64,000 bases of DNA from Streptomyces cavernae (GTDB lineage: Bacteria; Actinomycetota; Actinomycetes; Streptomycetales; Streptomycetaceae), in assembly GCF_004023625.1 (NCBI RefSeq), contig NZ_RPDJ01000028.1:1-64000 (forward strand), in the 5' to 3' direction. The notes under the pieces are model-generated. The model ran no database searches and was not told where the DNA came from. It saw nothing but the letters and a program-made list of their open reading frames with translations. A program made the translations under genes and the position numbers. Shown piece by piece: positions 32,088-39,873 of the stretch. The first letter of the stretch is position 1; the number at the start of each line of letters is the position of its first letter.

Positions 32088-33520
32088 GAAGTGCTCCCTT
32101 CCAGAAGTTCGGTCATGGCGGTGAGGGCCGAGGTACAGGTGGCGCAGCGGCCGTCGCCGTCGGGGTGAGCGCGACGGGGAGTCGGCCCGGGGCAGGTGCG
32201 GCACAGCGGCCAGTCGAGGCAGGCCGGGCAGAGGTCTTCACCGGGGGCGGTGCCGGGCCTGCCGCAGCCCGCGCATTCGACGAGCGCCCGGTAGGTGAGC
32301 GCCTGGTCGACCGTGCGGGCGGCGGCGGACGACGGCGTGGAGGGCTGCGTCGTCCACGAGGCCTCGCCCGGGTCGACGTCGTCGAAGCTGGCAACAGGAG
32401 GCGGGTAGAGCTGAGCGGAGCGCAGCCGGGCGGCGACGATCGCGTCGACAGAGGTTCGGATCTGGCTCGGCAGCGGACGGCTGGTGATGACGTGGCGCAG
32501 CTGCTCGGAGCTCCAGCCGGCATCCAGCATCGCGGTCATGACCCGGCCCTGGTCGTACAAGGCCTTCTCCTGCAGAAGCAGTTCGGGATGGGCTGACCCG
32601 ATCGACAGCAGCAGCCGGGTGCCCGGATCCAGATCCTGCGGCGTCGGCGTGGCCGTCCGCTGCGGAGGCGCAGCCGGGCGGCCGCTCGTGCGCTCGCCGC
32701 GGGCGCACGGAGGGATGGAACTGGTCTTCTGCTTGTTGGTCTTCTTACTGATGGTGTTCTTTGTGGGGCGGTCAGCCAACGTAGGGTTATCCAGTCCTGG
32801 ATTTCCCGACTCTGGTTGTGACCTGGTGTTTTGCAGGGCAGGCAGGTCGGTGATGAAGTACGTGGCCGAGCCGAGGGTGCCGTCGGGATTCCGGTCGCGG
32901 TCCCGTTGCAGGAAGCCGTAGCGCTCGAGCTCCTCCAGCCCGGTCGTCACCGCGTCCACGCCTTCGCGACCCCGCCGGGCCAGGTCCGCGACCGTCATGT
33001 GCCAGCCCTCGCGATGGGTGCTGATCAGTCCGAACAGCCCCTTCGACTTGAAGGACATGCGCTTGTCGCGGAACAGGCCGTTGGCGATCTGCGTGAACTG
33101 GTCCCCGGCCATCACGCCGCGGCGGATTCCCCTGCCGTAGTCGCCCCGGCCGTCCGCGGGTGCCGACGGCGCATGGAGCGCTGTGGCGGCGTCCGCCATG
33201 AGGGCGTCGACGAAGGTGGGGTGGTCGGTGATGGAGTAGACGATCTCGCCGAGGGTGCCGTTCGTACGGCGCAGGCGTTCGCGGATCAGGTAGCCGTGGG
33301 TCTCCAGTTCCTTCAGCCCAGTGCGGACCGCGTCCCGGCCGTCGGGCCCGGAGCGGACGAGGCCGGCGACGGTCACCTGCCAGCCGTCCTGGTGGGTGCT
33401 GATGTATCCGAAGATGCCTTTCGCCTTGTAACTGAGGCGGTTGTCGCGGAACAGGCCGTTGGCGATCTGCGTGAACTGGTCCCCGGCCATCGAACCGCGA
33501 CGAACCCGTGCTCCGGTCAT
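32084..33520 (-). CDS. Putative replication initiator with duplicated winged-helix block
   Basis: 478 aa. It contains two copies of a winged-helix-like block: MAGDQFTQIANGLFRDNRLS.. (from residue 11) and MAGDQFTQIANGLFRDKRMS.. (from about residue 137), each ending in an arm like ..TNGTLGEIVYSITDHP or ..PDGTLGSATYFITDLP. The HTH resembles that of phage/plasmid replication proteins (helix-turn-helix_36-type). The C terminus has a Cys-rich region (CAGCG, CPACLD, CRTC, CATC). The large intergenic repeat region lies upstream. Rep identity is inferred, not proven. Start at 33520 or 33490. Confidence 0.55.
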   Translation of the reverse strand: MTGARVRRGSMAGDQFTQIANGLFRDNRLSYKAKGIFGYISTHQDGWQVTVAGLVRSGPDGRDAVRTGLKELETHGYLIRERLRRTNGTLGEIVYSITDHPTFVDALMADAATALHAPSAPADGRGDYGRGIRRGVMAGDQFTQIANGLFRDKRMSFKSKGLFGLISTHREGWHMTVADLARRGREGVDAVTTGLEELERYGFLQRDRDRNPDGTLGSATYFITDLPALQNTRSQPESGNPGLDNPTLADRPTKNTISKKTNKQKTSSIPPCARGERTSGRPAAPPQRTATPTPQDLDPGTRLLLSIGSAHPELLLQEKALYDQGRVMTAMLDAGWSSEQLRHVITSRPLPSQIRTSVDAIVAARLRSAQLYPPPVASFDDVDPGEASWTTQPSTPSSAAARTVDQALTYRALVECAGCGRPGTAPGEDLCPACLDWPLCRTCPGPTPRRAHPDGDGRCATCTSALTAMTELLEGSTS

Positions 33521-34248
33521 CGCGCGTCCGCAAGTGCGCTGTGTGCGCGGCAGCCGGGGCAGCCCGCACCGCTCGCGTGAGCGAGACGGCCGGTGCCTGC
33601 GGTCGGGGGGACGTGCGTGAGATCCATACAGGCAGCTCACCCGTCGACACCGACCAGGACGGCGGCCACAACCCCCGACCACCGATCACGATCCGGCAAC
33701 ATGCGCGCTGGGCTGCCATGGTCGGGGGCGTGGTCGGGCCCGACCAGCCCTCGGCCACGTCCCATACGCACGGCGCTCGGATAGCGGACTTGCGGGCACA
33801 GCGGGGCGGCTCCCGCCTGCTTCACCACTACGAGGCGGCAGTGGCCTGCTGTACGAGCGGGTCCGCTACGGGCGAGCCATGGTGCACGGCCCCGAGCCGG
33901 TGCACCGCCACATCGTCTACCTACGGGAGGTGATGCGGCCCGCCCCTTGAATGGGGGTCTCGGGTCTGATCTCTTGGCCTCAACGCGAGCCCCTGCCCCA
34001 CCGGCAGGGGCTTTTGCGTTCCCGGCCGTCGGGACACCGAGCGGCATCTCCGGAACCAACGGAAGCCGACACGGACGAGTGGTGGGTTGCGGCCTGGCGT
34101 CCCAGCGTCGCGTTCTTCCTGACGCAGACCTGCTGAACGTGCGCGTCGATACGTCGAGTTGCGGCGCTAACCCCCGGGTTCTCCATCGTCCTCATCGCCG
34201 TCCCGGTCCGGTACGCGCACCTTTCCGATCCAGCTCTTGGAGGAGCAA
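33521..34248. other. Gene-free region with GTGGTCGGG repeats and a terminator
   Basis: No convincing gene in 728 bp. About 33672-33746 carries five GTCGGG/CCCGAC units in both orientations; on the minus strand, GTCGACGGGTGAGCTGCCT leads toward the rep-like gene. A terminator lies at 33988-34016. Around 33800-33950 a frame switch links two plausible peptide stretches (see findings), perhaps a decayed gene. This is a candidate origin or transfer-control region. Confidence 0.55.
33988..34016 (+). terminator. Rho-independent terminator with T run
   Basis: AGCCCCTGCC (33988-33997) pairs with GGCAGGGGCT (34003-34012) around a 5-nt loop, followed by TTT. The clearest classical terminator in the window. 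No + strand gene ends right before it, which suggests a decayed gene or small RNA upstream. Confidence 0.75.
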
Positions 34249-34470
34249 GTGAGTAACAAGCAGGGCACCCCCAGCCCCGATCCGTCCGGCGTGGCGGTCG
34301 GTGGGCATCCGGCGCAGCCCGCGCGGGAGGCCGGGGAGCAGGCCGCGGATCGGAAGGACTTCGTGAAGAAGGCCGGCCTGGCTGCGATCGGCGGTGCGTT
34401 CTCCGGGACGTTCCGTGTGGTGGCTGCCGCGGTCCGCGACGCCGTCCTCGGAGATTCCGGCACGGATTGA
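34249..34470 (+). CDS. Small hypothetical protein (73 aa)
   Basis: GTG at 34249 with GGAGGAGCAA as ribosome site. A Pro/Gly-rich N terminus is followed by DRKDFVKKAGLAAIGGAFSGTFRVVAAAVRDAVL, an amphipathic helix with a hydrophobic face that could associate with membrane. Function unknown. It stands alone between the repeat region and the transfer operon. Confidence 0.6.
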   Translation: MSNKQGTPSPDPSGVAVGGHPAQPAREAGEQAADRKDFVKKAGLAAIGGAFSGTFRVVAAAVRDAVLGDSGTD

Positions 34471-34551
34471 GGCCCCCCGCTTCGGCGGTCAGGCTGCCAA
34501 CTGTGTCCCGCGGCCCGCGTCGCACGACGGTCTGATCCGGCTGCGCAATCG

Positions 34552-34770
34552 GTGCGCACTGCCGACTGCGCAGCCGCGCGCGGGCCGTTGCGCAGACGTT
34601 GCGCACCGGGTCGCGGATCGTGCGCAATCGACGTGCGCGTGTGAGTGCGCAGCCTCCGCCCGGGTGCTCGGGAGCCGGCTGCGCATCCGCCTGCCGCTGC
34701 GCAGTCCCCCGGCGCGGGAGTCCGGGGGCTGCGTGCCTGCGGGCTTCACCCCGCGTTGCGCACTGGGCGC
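34552..34770. repeat. Cluster of ten TGCGCA palindromes
   Basis: TGCGCA occurs ten times in about 220 bp, mostly as CTGCGCA or TTGCGCA with variable flanks and irregular spacing. The region has no gene. Similar enrichment occurs in 60.0-60.9 kb and within 35.2-35.5 kb. They may be binding sites for a plasmid protein. Confidence 0.6.
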
Positions 34771-34834
34771 CGACCGCCCCGATCGCCGTGTGATCCGGCG
34801 TATCGGAGCGGGACTCCGCGGGGGTGCGAAATGT

Positions 34835-34946
34835 CGTGGTCGGGTCTGTGGTCGGGGCGACCACAGACCCGACCACGGGTTTGTGTCCTCTTCGTGATCG
34901 TGGTCGGGCCTTCGTGGTCGGTGGTCGGGTCGGGGTCGACGGGTTG
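34835..34946 (+). promoter_or_regulatory. GTGGTCGGG control module upstream of the transfer operon, with perfect 20-bp palindrome
   Basis: An exact inverted repeat with 20-bp arms (34835-34854 and 34858-34877, spacer GGG), each arm holding two GTGGTCG units. Then come GTGGTCGGGCC, GTGGTCGGT and GTGGTCGGGTCGGGG (about 34902-34935) and GGGTTGCCTC (about 34940). The next gene starts at 34991. The layout matches the module before the relaxation gene and partly the one before the rep-like gene. Probably a repressor operator set or a replication/transfer control site. Confidence 0.65.
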
Positions 34947-34990
34947 CCTCGGGTCAGAAGCAACAACTCGCTCTGACCTGGGAGTTTGGA

Positions 34991-35923
34991 ATGTCTCCTG
35001 CCATGCAGGCAGCGGAGGAGCACGCTGCTCCTCCGACCGCTGCGGGGGCTCGGCTGCAGCAGATGCGGCGCCGGGTCCGCCTGGGCCGCCTGGGCGTGTG
35101 GGCTGCGGTGTCAGCCGGCCCCATCGCGCTGGCCGTCGCCGTGGCCACGCCCGCGACCGTGGTCCGTGCCTCGCCCGCGACGAAGCCGACCACCGTGAAG
35201 ACGACCGTGTCGGCCAACCCGTCCGGGTACGCCACGGTGTTCCTCGGCGCGTGGCTGCGCAGCCGCGCAGGCGCCGAGAGCACTGCGCAGGCCCGGCTTG
35301 CGCAGTCGATGGCCCCGGATGTCGATCTTCCCGGGACGACGGATGCGCAGCCCGAGCCGGAGTCGGTCGTGGCGGTGCGCAGTACGCAGCAGACCGGCAC
35401 GGCGTGGTCGGTGACGGTGGCTGCGCAGTACGCCGACGGCTCGGTGCGCTACTTCGCGGTGCCGCTTGCCGCCGACTCGGGCGGCGCCTCGTTCACGGTG
35501 TCCGGTGCCCCCGGGGTGGTGGCCGGCCCGGCCCGTACCAAGGGGGTTCAGTCGCCGTACACGGTGACCGTCCCGGCGGACAGCGATGCGTCGTCCACGG
35601 CTGGGGAGTTCCTGGCCGCGTATCTGTCCGGAGCCGGTGAGGTCGACCGCTACCTCGCTCCCGGCGTGAGTCTGTCGCCCGTCTCCCCCGCCCCGTACCA
35701 GACGGTCACGGTCCAGCAGATGCTTGCCGCCGACCAGGAGGCGGCTGCCGAGTCCGTCCCGGCGGACGGGACCCGGGTGCGGGTGATGGCCGAGGTCGAG
35801 GCTCGCGACAGTGCGGGGCGGTGGCCGCTGGCGTACGAACTGACGCTCAAGGCTCGCTCGGGCCGCTGGGAAGTCGCCTCTCTGGAGTCCGGCACCGCGC
35901 AGGCGGGGGGTGCCCGGTCATGA
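34991..35923 (+). CDS. TcpC/VirB8-like conjugal transfer protein
   Basis: 310 aa with an N-terminal cytosolic basic stretch, one membrane segment (LGVWAAVSAGPIALAVAVATP, about residues 35-55), and an extracytoplasmic region with two similar NTF2-like halves (YATVFLGAWLRSRAG.. and AGEFLAAYLSGAGEV..), the architecture of TcpC-type T4SS scaffold proteins. ATG 34991 follows GGGAGTTTGG. It is first in the transfer operon and ends ATGA with the next gene. Confidence 0.75.
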   Translation: MSPAMQAAEEHAAPPTAAGARLQQMRRRVRLGRLGVWAAVSAGPIALAVAVATPATVVRASPATKPTTVKTTVSANPSGYATVFLGAWLRSRAGAESTAQARLAQSMAPDVDLPGTTDAQPEPESVVAVRSTQQTGTAWSVTVAAQYADGSVRYFAVPLAADSGGASFTVSGAPGVVAGPARTKGVQSPYTVTVPADSDASSTAGEFLAAYLSGAGEVDRYLAPGVSLSPVSPAPYQTVTVQQMLAADQEAAAESVPADGTRVRVMAEVEARDSAGRWPLAYELTLKARSGRWEVASLESGTAQAGGARS

Positions 35924-36252
35924 CCAGTGTGCTGCTCGCCGGAAAGCTCGACGACCTTGGCGACTCGTGGATCACGATGTTCGAGAACTGGGCGACCAAG
36001 GGCCTGCAGGCCGGTCTGCTCGTGCTCGTAGTCGTCATCATGATCCAAAAGTTCTCGTTGAAGGCCGGGATCGGCGCGCTGATCCTGATGGTGATCGCGC
36101 TCGGCCTGTACAACTCGCGCAACAGCCTTGCCGACATGTTCGAGGACGAGGTCAACAACCCGTCGAAGTCGGCGCCCGCCGTTCCCGGCATCGTGCAGGG
36201 CGAACCTCCGGCCGACCGTGAACACTCCGCAGGCGTCGGAGGTTGGTTGTGA
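35920..36252 (+). CDS. Small membrane subunit (110 aa)
   Basis: Starts at ATG overlapping the upstream stop. Two hydrophobic segments (GLQAGLLVLVVVIMI, about residues 29-43, and AGIGALILMVIALGLY) and an acidic soluble tail. Size and position fit a small T4SS membrane component, in the place of VirB2/B3-type proteins, though sequence alone does not show which. Confidence 0.65.
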   Translation: MTSVLLAGKLDDLGDSWITMFENWATKGLQAGLLVLVVVIMIQKFSLKAGIGALILMVIALGLYNSRNSLADMFEDEVNNPSKSAPAVPGIVQGEPPADREHSAGVGGWL

Positions 36253-36812
36253 GCGCCGCCACCGGCTCCGTGCGGATGGGCCGCTTCTACACCTCGGCCC
36301 GCCGCCACCCGTGGGTGCTGGGCAAGGTGGCCGACTGGCGTATCCCGCTCGGCCCGTTCACGCCCGCGCAGATCCTCCTCGCCGTCGGCGGCGGCTTCGT
36401 TCTGGTCAAGACGATTCCGCTGTGGTCGTGGCTGGGGCCCGTCCCGATCGCCGCCTGGCTGCTGGGCATATGGGCGGTGCGCCGTCCGAAGATCGGGGGG
36501 CGCGCACCGCTCCCGGCCGCCTTGGGCTGGCTGCTGCTGTTCTGGCAGCCGCGCGGGGGCCGGATCGGCGGCCGCGCGGCCCGCGACCACGCCGCCCGCC
36601 CCTTGACCGGTGGCTTCGTCATCGAGGGCAACGCCCCGGCCGCGCCGATCCCTTCGGCTCCGCGGCCGCGAGCCGCCGAGCGTACGCAGCGCCGGGAGGC
36701 GCCACGGTCGCGGTCGGGCCCTCGCCCGGCGGCCGTCGCCGCTCAGCCGGTACGGCCGGTGTCGGGTGTGCAGCAGCTGCTCGCGCTCGCCGAACAGGGG
36801 GGTGCGCGATGA
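36249..36812 (+). CDS. TcpE/PrgI-like membrane protein (187 aa)
   Basis: GTG overlapping the previous stop (GTGA). The N-terminal cytosolic segment is followed by two close hydrophobic helices (LLAVGGGFVLV and VPIAAWLLGIWAV), a short loop, and a Pro/Arg-rich C-terminal tail. The two-helix layout just before a VirB4-like ATPase resembles TcpE/PrgI-type partners of Gram-positive T4SS. The overlaps with both neighbours indicate fixed stoichiometry. Confidence 0.6.
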   Translation: MSAATGSVRMGRFYTSARRHPWVLGKVADWRIPLGPFTPAQILLAVGGGFVLVKTIPLWSWLGPVPIAAWLLGIWAVRRPKIGGRAPLPAALGWLLLFWQPRGGRIGGRAARDHAARPLTGGFVIEGNAPAAPIPSAPRPRAAERTQRREAPRSRSGPRPAAVAAQPVRPVSGVQQLLALAEQGGAR

Positions 36813-39487
36813 GGGTGCCGATCCGTCACATCGCCGGGCACCTGGTGTGGTCGACGCACGGCAGCGTGTGGGCCGTCTACCGGCTTCACCCGGGTCCCGA
36901 CGAGCAGGGCCGCCACGAGGAGACCGTGCAGGGCACCTATGTGCCGGCCGCCGTACGGGAAGAACAGCTCGCCAAGATCACTCATCTGGTGCGGTCCCTG
37001 ACCGGGGCGCCACGGCTTTTCGGCCTGTGCGCCCGGGTCGATCCGGGGGAAGTCGCGCTGCGCATGATCGAGGGCATCGAGCCCTCCGATACTCCGCCGG
37101 GCCAGACGCACCCCTGGGTGGAGAACGTCGAATCCACGCTGGATCTGCTGAACGGACAGGAGATGCACCGCCGCACCCTGTGGCTGGCGGTCCCGCTCCA
37201 GACCGAAGGTGCCGGCCTGCAGATGACTGCTCAGGTCGGCGCGATGTGGGCCGAGATCGCCCCGACGCTGGGCATGCGGCCGACGCCGGTTGCGCGGCGG
37301 GAAGTGACTGCGTACCAGGAGCAGGCTGCGCGGGTGGAGGCCGCTCTCGCCGGCGGCGCCGCGTTCCGCCCCGCTCGCCCGGCGGAGATCGTGTGGATGG
37401 TCCAGCACGCTCTGCACCGCGGTATGGACGAGCCGCTGCTGGCCGAGGCTGAGAGCAGCGAGCTGTACGGCGGGCAGGTGCGCGAGGGAGTGCTGCACTC
37501 CCCCAGCTACGCCGATCTCGGGCAGGTCCGCCTCCAGGAGGGCGGCATCGACCCGGACCTCGACGACGTCGACGAGCTCAAGAGCGCCGACCAGCTCACC
37601 CGGTCGGGCCGCAAGGCGTGGTGGCGGGTGAAGACGGCCTCTCCGCTGCGCCGACGGTGGCTGCAGATCGAGTCCGACGCCGGCACCGGCTACCAGGCGC
37701 AGTTGGCGCTTGCTGAGTGCCCGCCCGCGGTCAGCGTGGATGCCGCCGATCTGTTCGCTCAGCTGGAGACGCTCGATTTTCCCGTCGACTACACCGTCGA
37801 CCTGACGCTCGTGCCCGCGGAGAAGGCCCGCGATCAGGTGCGGCGCAAGCGCAACGAACTCGTCGACCAGGCCGACCAGTACGACGCCCGGCCGACCGGC
37901 ATGCCCGCCTCGCTCACGGACGCCGCCCGCGACCTGGGTGAGCTGGACGCCCGCCTGTCGCGCACCTCGGTCGAGGTCGAGGTGCAGTCCGTGACCGTGC
38001 TGAGCGTGTGGGGGCCGACCGCGGCGATCTGTGACGCCCGCGCCCGGGCGTTGGCCTCGCTGCTCGGCGGCGCCGACTACCGGGCCGTGCGCCCGGCCGG
38101 CCTGCAGGAGGCGCTGTTCCTGCTCGGGCTGCCGGGCACCACACGGCCGGGAGTGGTGCGGGAGTTCACGCAGCACCAGGTCTCGGAGGACTGGGCATTG
38201 GGCGGTGCCTTCACCCTCGGGGAGGTCGGCGACCCCAACGGCATGTTCCTCGGCCTCGACCTGGACTGCGGCACCACCCGCCCCGTCATGATCAACGTGG
38301 CGGACGCGCCGAAGCACGACGCCAGCGCCTCCCTGGGCATCGTGGGTGACCTGGGGGCCGGCAAGTCGGTCCTGCAGAAGCTGATCGCGGAGGCGGTGTG
38401 GGCGCGCGGCGGATGCGCGATCTGCATCGACCGCACCCCAGTGCGCGAGTGGGCGACCTTCGCCCGTACCGCCGCGAAGGGCCGTGTTCAGATCATCGAC
38501 GCCGCCCAGGCCGAGGTGTCCATCGACCCGCTGCGCATGTTCGACGGGCCCGAGGGCCGCCACTACGCCCTGTCCTATCTCACCCTGCAACTCGGCATCG
38601 GCCCTATGAGCACCAACGGCGAGGTCCTGCACCACGCCGTCGAGAAGGCCGCCGCCAGCGACGCCCCCTCCATGCGCCGCGTGCTGGAGGTCCTGGAGGA
38701 GATGGCCACAAGCGAGGTGGGCAAGCGGCAGGACGCGGCGTCCACACTCGCCGGTCTCGTCCGCGTCGTCGCCACCAACTCCCTGGCCCGGATGGTGTTC
38801 GACCCCACCCTGCCCCCGGTACGGCTGGACGCCTCCAGCACCTCCGACATGATCGTGATCACGACCGCGGGTCTGAAGCTGCCGCCCAAGGCGGCGTTCG
38901 CCAATCCGGAGGTCCTGCACCAGCAGCCGCTGGAGGCCCTGATCGGGCGCGCTGTGCTCTACCTGATCGCGGCGCTGGCCAGGCAGACCGCGTTCGAGGA
39001 CCCGGAGCGGTTCACCGCGGTGGTCGCGGACGAACTGTACTGGCTCACCTCATCGGCCGAGGGCACCGCACTGATCCACGAGATCCTCCACGACGGCCGT
39101 AAGCACGGCGCCGGCCTGCTCGCAGCCTCCCACGACGCCGAGGAACTCGGCCCCGACCGCGGGCTGATGGCGTACCGGGCGCTGGCCCGCACCGCCGACC
39201 GTGGACGCGCCCGCCGCGGCCTGGAGTTCGTCGGGCTCGACCCGAACGATCCGGAGCTGCTGCGGCTGGTGACCACCGGCCTGTCCCCCGTCGGGCAGCG
39301 CGGCCGTGAAGGGGAGTTCCTGCTGGCCTGCCCGCGGCAGAACACGGGCCGGATCAAGGCCGTCATCCCCCGCATCGAGCGGATCACCACCTCCATCACC
39401 ACCACACCGGGCCGCCGTACGAGCGCGAGCACCGCGCACGCCTCCAGCGGAGCCGACACGGCCCGACCGAAGGAACACGTCTCATGA
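36809..39487 (+). CDS. VirB4-like T4SS ATPase
   Basis: 892 aa, the length of VirB4/TraE ATPases. Walker A GDLGAGKSV (about residues 513-521) and Walker B VVADELYWL (about residue 736) lie in a HerA/FtsK-type fold, followed by GAGLLAASHDAEEL and a terminal EFLLACPRQNTGRIK. The N-terminal 500 residues form the membrane-side domain. It powers assembly or substrate transfer. ATG 36809 overlaps the upstream stop; its own stop overlaps the next start (ATGA). Confidence 0.85.
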   Translation: MRVPIRHIAGHLVWSTHGSVWAVYRLHPGPDEQGRHEETVQGTYVPAAVREEQLAKITHLVRSLTGAPRLFGLCARVDPGEVALRMIEGIEPSDTPPGQTHPWVENVESTLDLLNGQEMHRRTLWLAVPLQTEGAGLQMTAQVGAMWAEIAPTLGMRPTPVARREVTAYQEQAARVEAALAGGAAFRPARPAEIVWMVQHALHRGMDEPLLAEAESSELYGGQVREGVLHSPSYADLGQVRLQEGGIDPDLDDVDELKSADQLTRSGRKAWWRVKTASPLRRRWLQIESDAGTGYQAQLALAECPPAVSVDAADLFAQLETLDFPVDYTVDLTLVPAEKARDQVRRKRNELVDQADQYDARPTGMPASLTDAARDLGELDARLSRTSVEVEVQSVTVLSVWGPTAAICDARARALASLLGGADYRAVRPAGLQEALFLLGLPGTTRPGVVREFTQHQVSEDWALGGAFTLGEVGDPNGMFLGLDLDCGTTRPVMINVADAPKHDASASLGIVGDLGAGKSVLQKLIAEAVWARGGCAICIDRTPVREWATFARTAAKGRVQIIDAAQAEVSIDPLRMFDGPEGRHYALSYLTLQLGIGPMSTNGEVLHHAVEKAAASDAPSMRRVLEVLEEMATSEVGKRQDAASTLAGLVRVVATNSLARMVFDPTLPPVRLDASSTSDMIVITTAGLKLPPKAAFANPEVLHQQPLEALIGRAVLYLIAALARQTAFEDPERFTAVVADELYWLTSSAEGTALIHEILHDGRKHGAGLLAASHDAEELGPDRGLMAYRALARTADRGRARRGLEFVGLDPNDPELLRLVTTGLSPVGQRGREGEFLLACPRQNTGRIKAVIPRIERITTSITTTPGRRTSASTAHASSGADTARPKEHVS

Positions 39488-39873
39488 CCACGTCGTCTTT
39501 CAGCTCATCCCGCACCCGGCGCATCGCCCGCGCGGCGGGCACCCTGATCGTGATCGCCCTCCCGGCCGTCCTGCTCGCCCTGGTCGTGGGGGCGGGAGTG
39601 CCCGAGGCGTGGTGGCCGCAGACCGGACAGGCCTTCGCCGCCGACCAGCCTCACGCCGAATCGGCGCGCCGGGATCCGTGCGATCTGATCGTGGGCCCGG
39701 CCAAGGAGTACTGCGAGCGCGGCCACCACTCCGCCACTACGTCGTCCGCCTCTGCCGGCGAGGCCCCCCACGAGGGCGCCAGGGCGGCATGGATGGTGAT
39801 TCCGCCCATGGCGGGCCTGGCCGCCGTCGTCGTGTGGCGGCGCCGGGGCGTTGCTGGACACGGGCGGCGCTGA
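39484..39873 (+). CDS. Small membrane protein with a Cys-pair motif (129 aa)
   Basis: Two membrane segments (LIVIALPAVLLALVVGAGV, about residues 20-38, and near 100-115) flank an extracytoplasmic loop with DPCDLIVGPAKEYCERG. The same motif occurs three times in the next, much larger protein. It may dimerise with it through disulfides. The stop is immediately before the next ATG. Confidence 0.65.
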   Translation: MTTSSFSSSRTRRIARAAGTLIVIALPAVLLALVVGAGVPEAWWPQTGQAFAADQPHAESARRDPCDLIVGPAKEYCERGHHSATTSSASAGEAPHEGARAAWMVIPPMAGLAAVVVWRRRGVAGHGRR

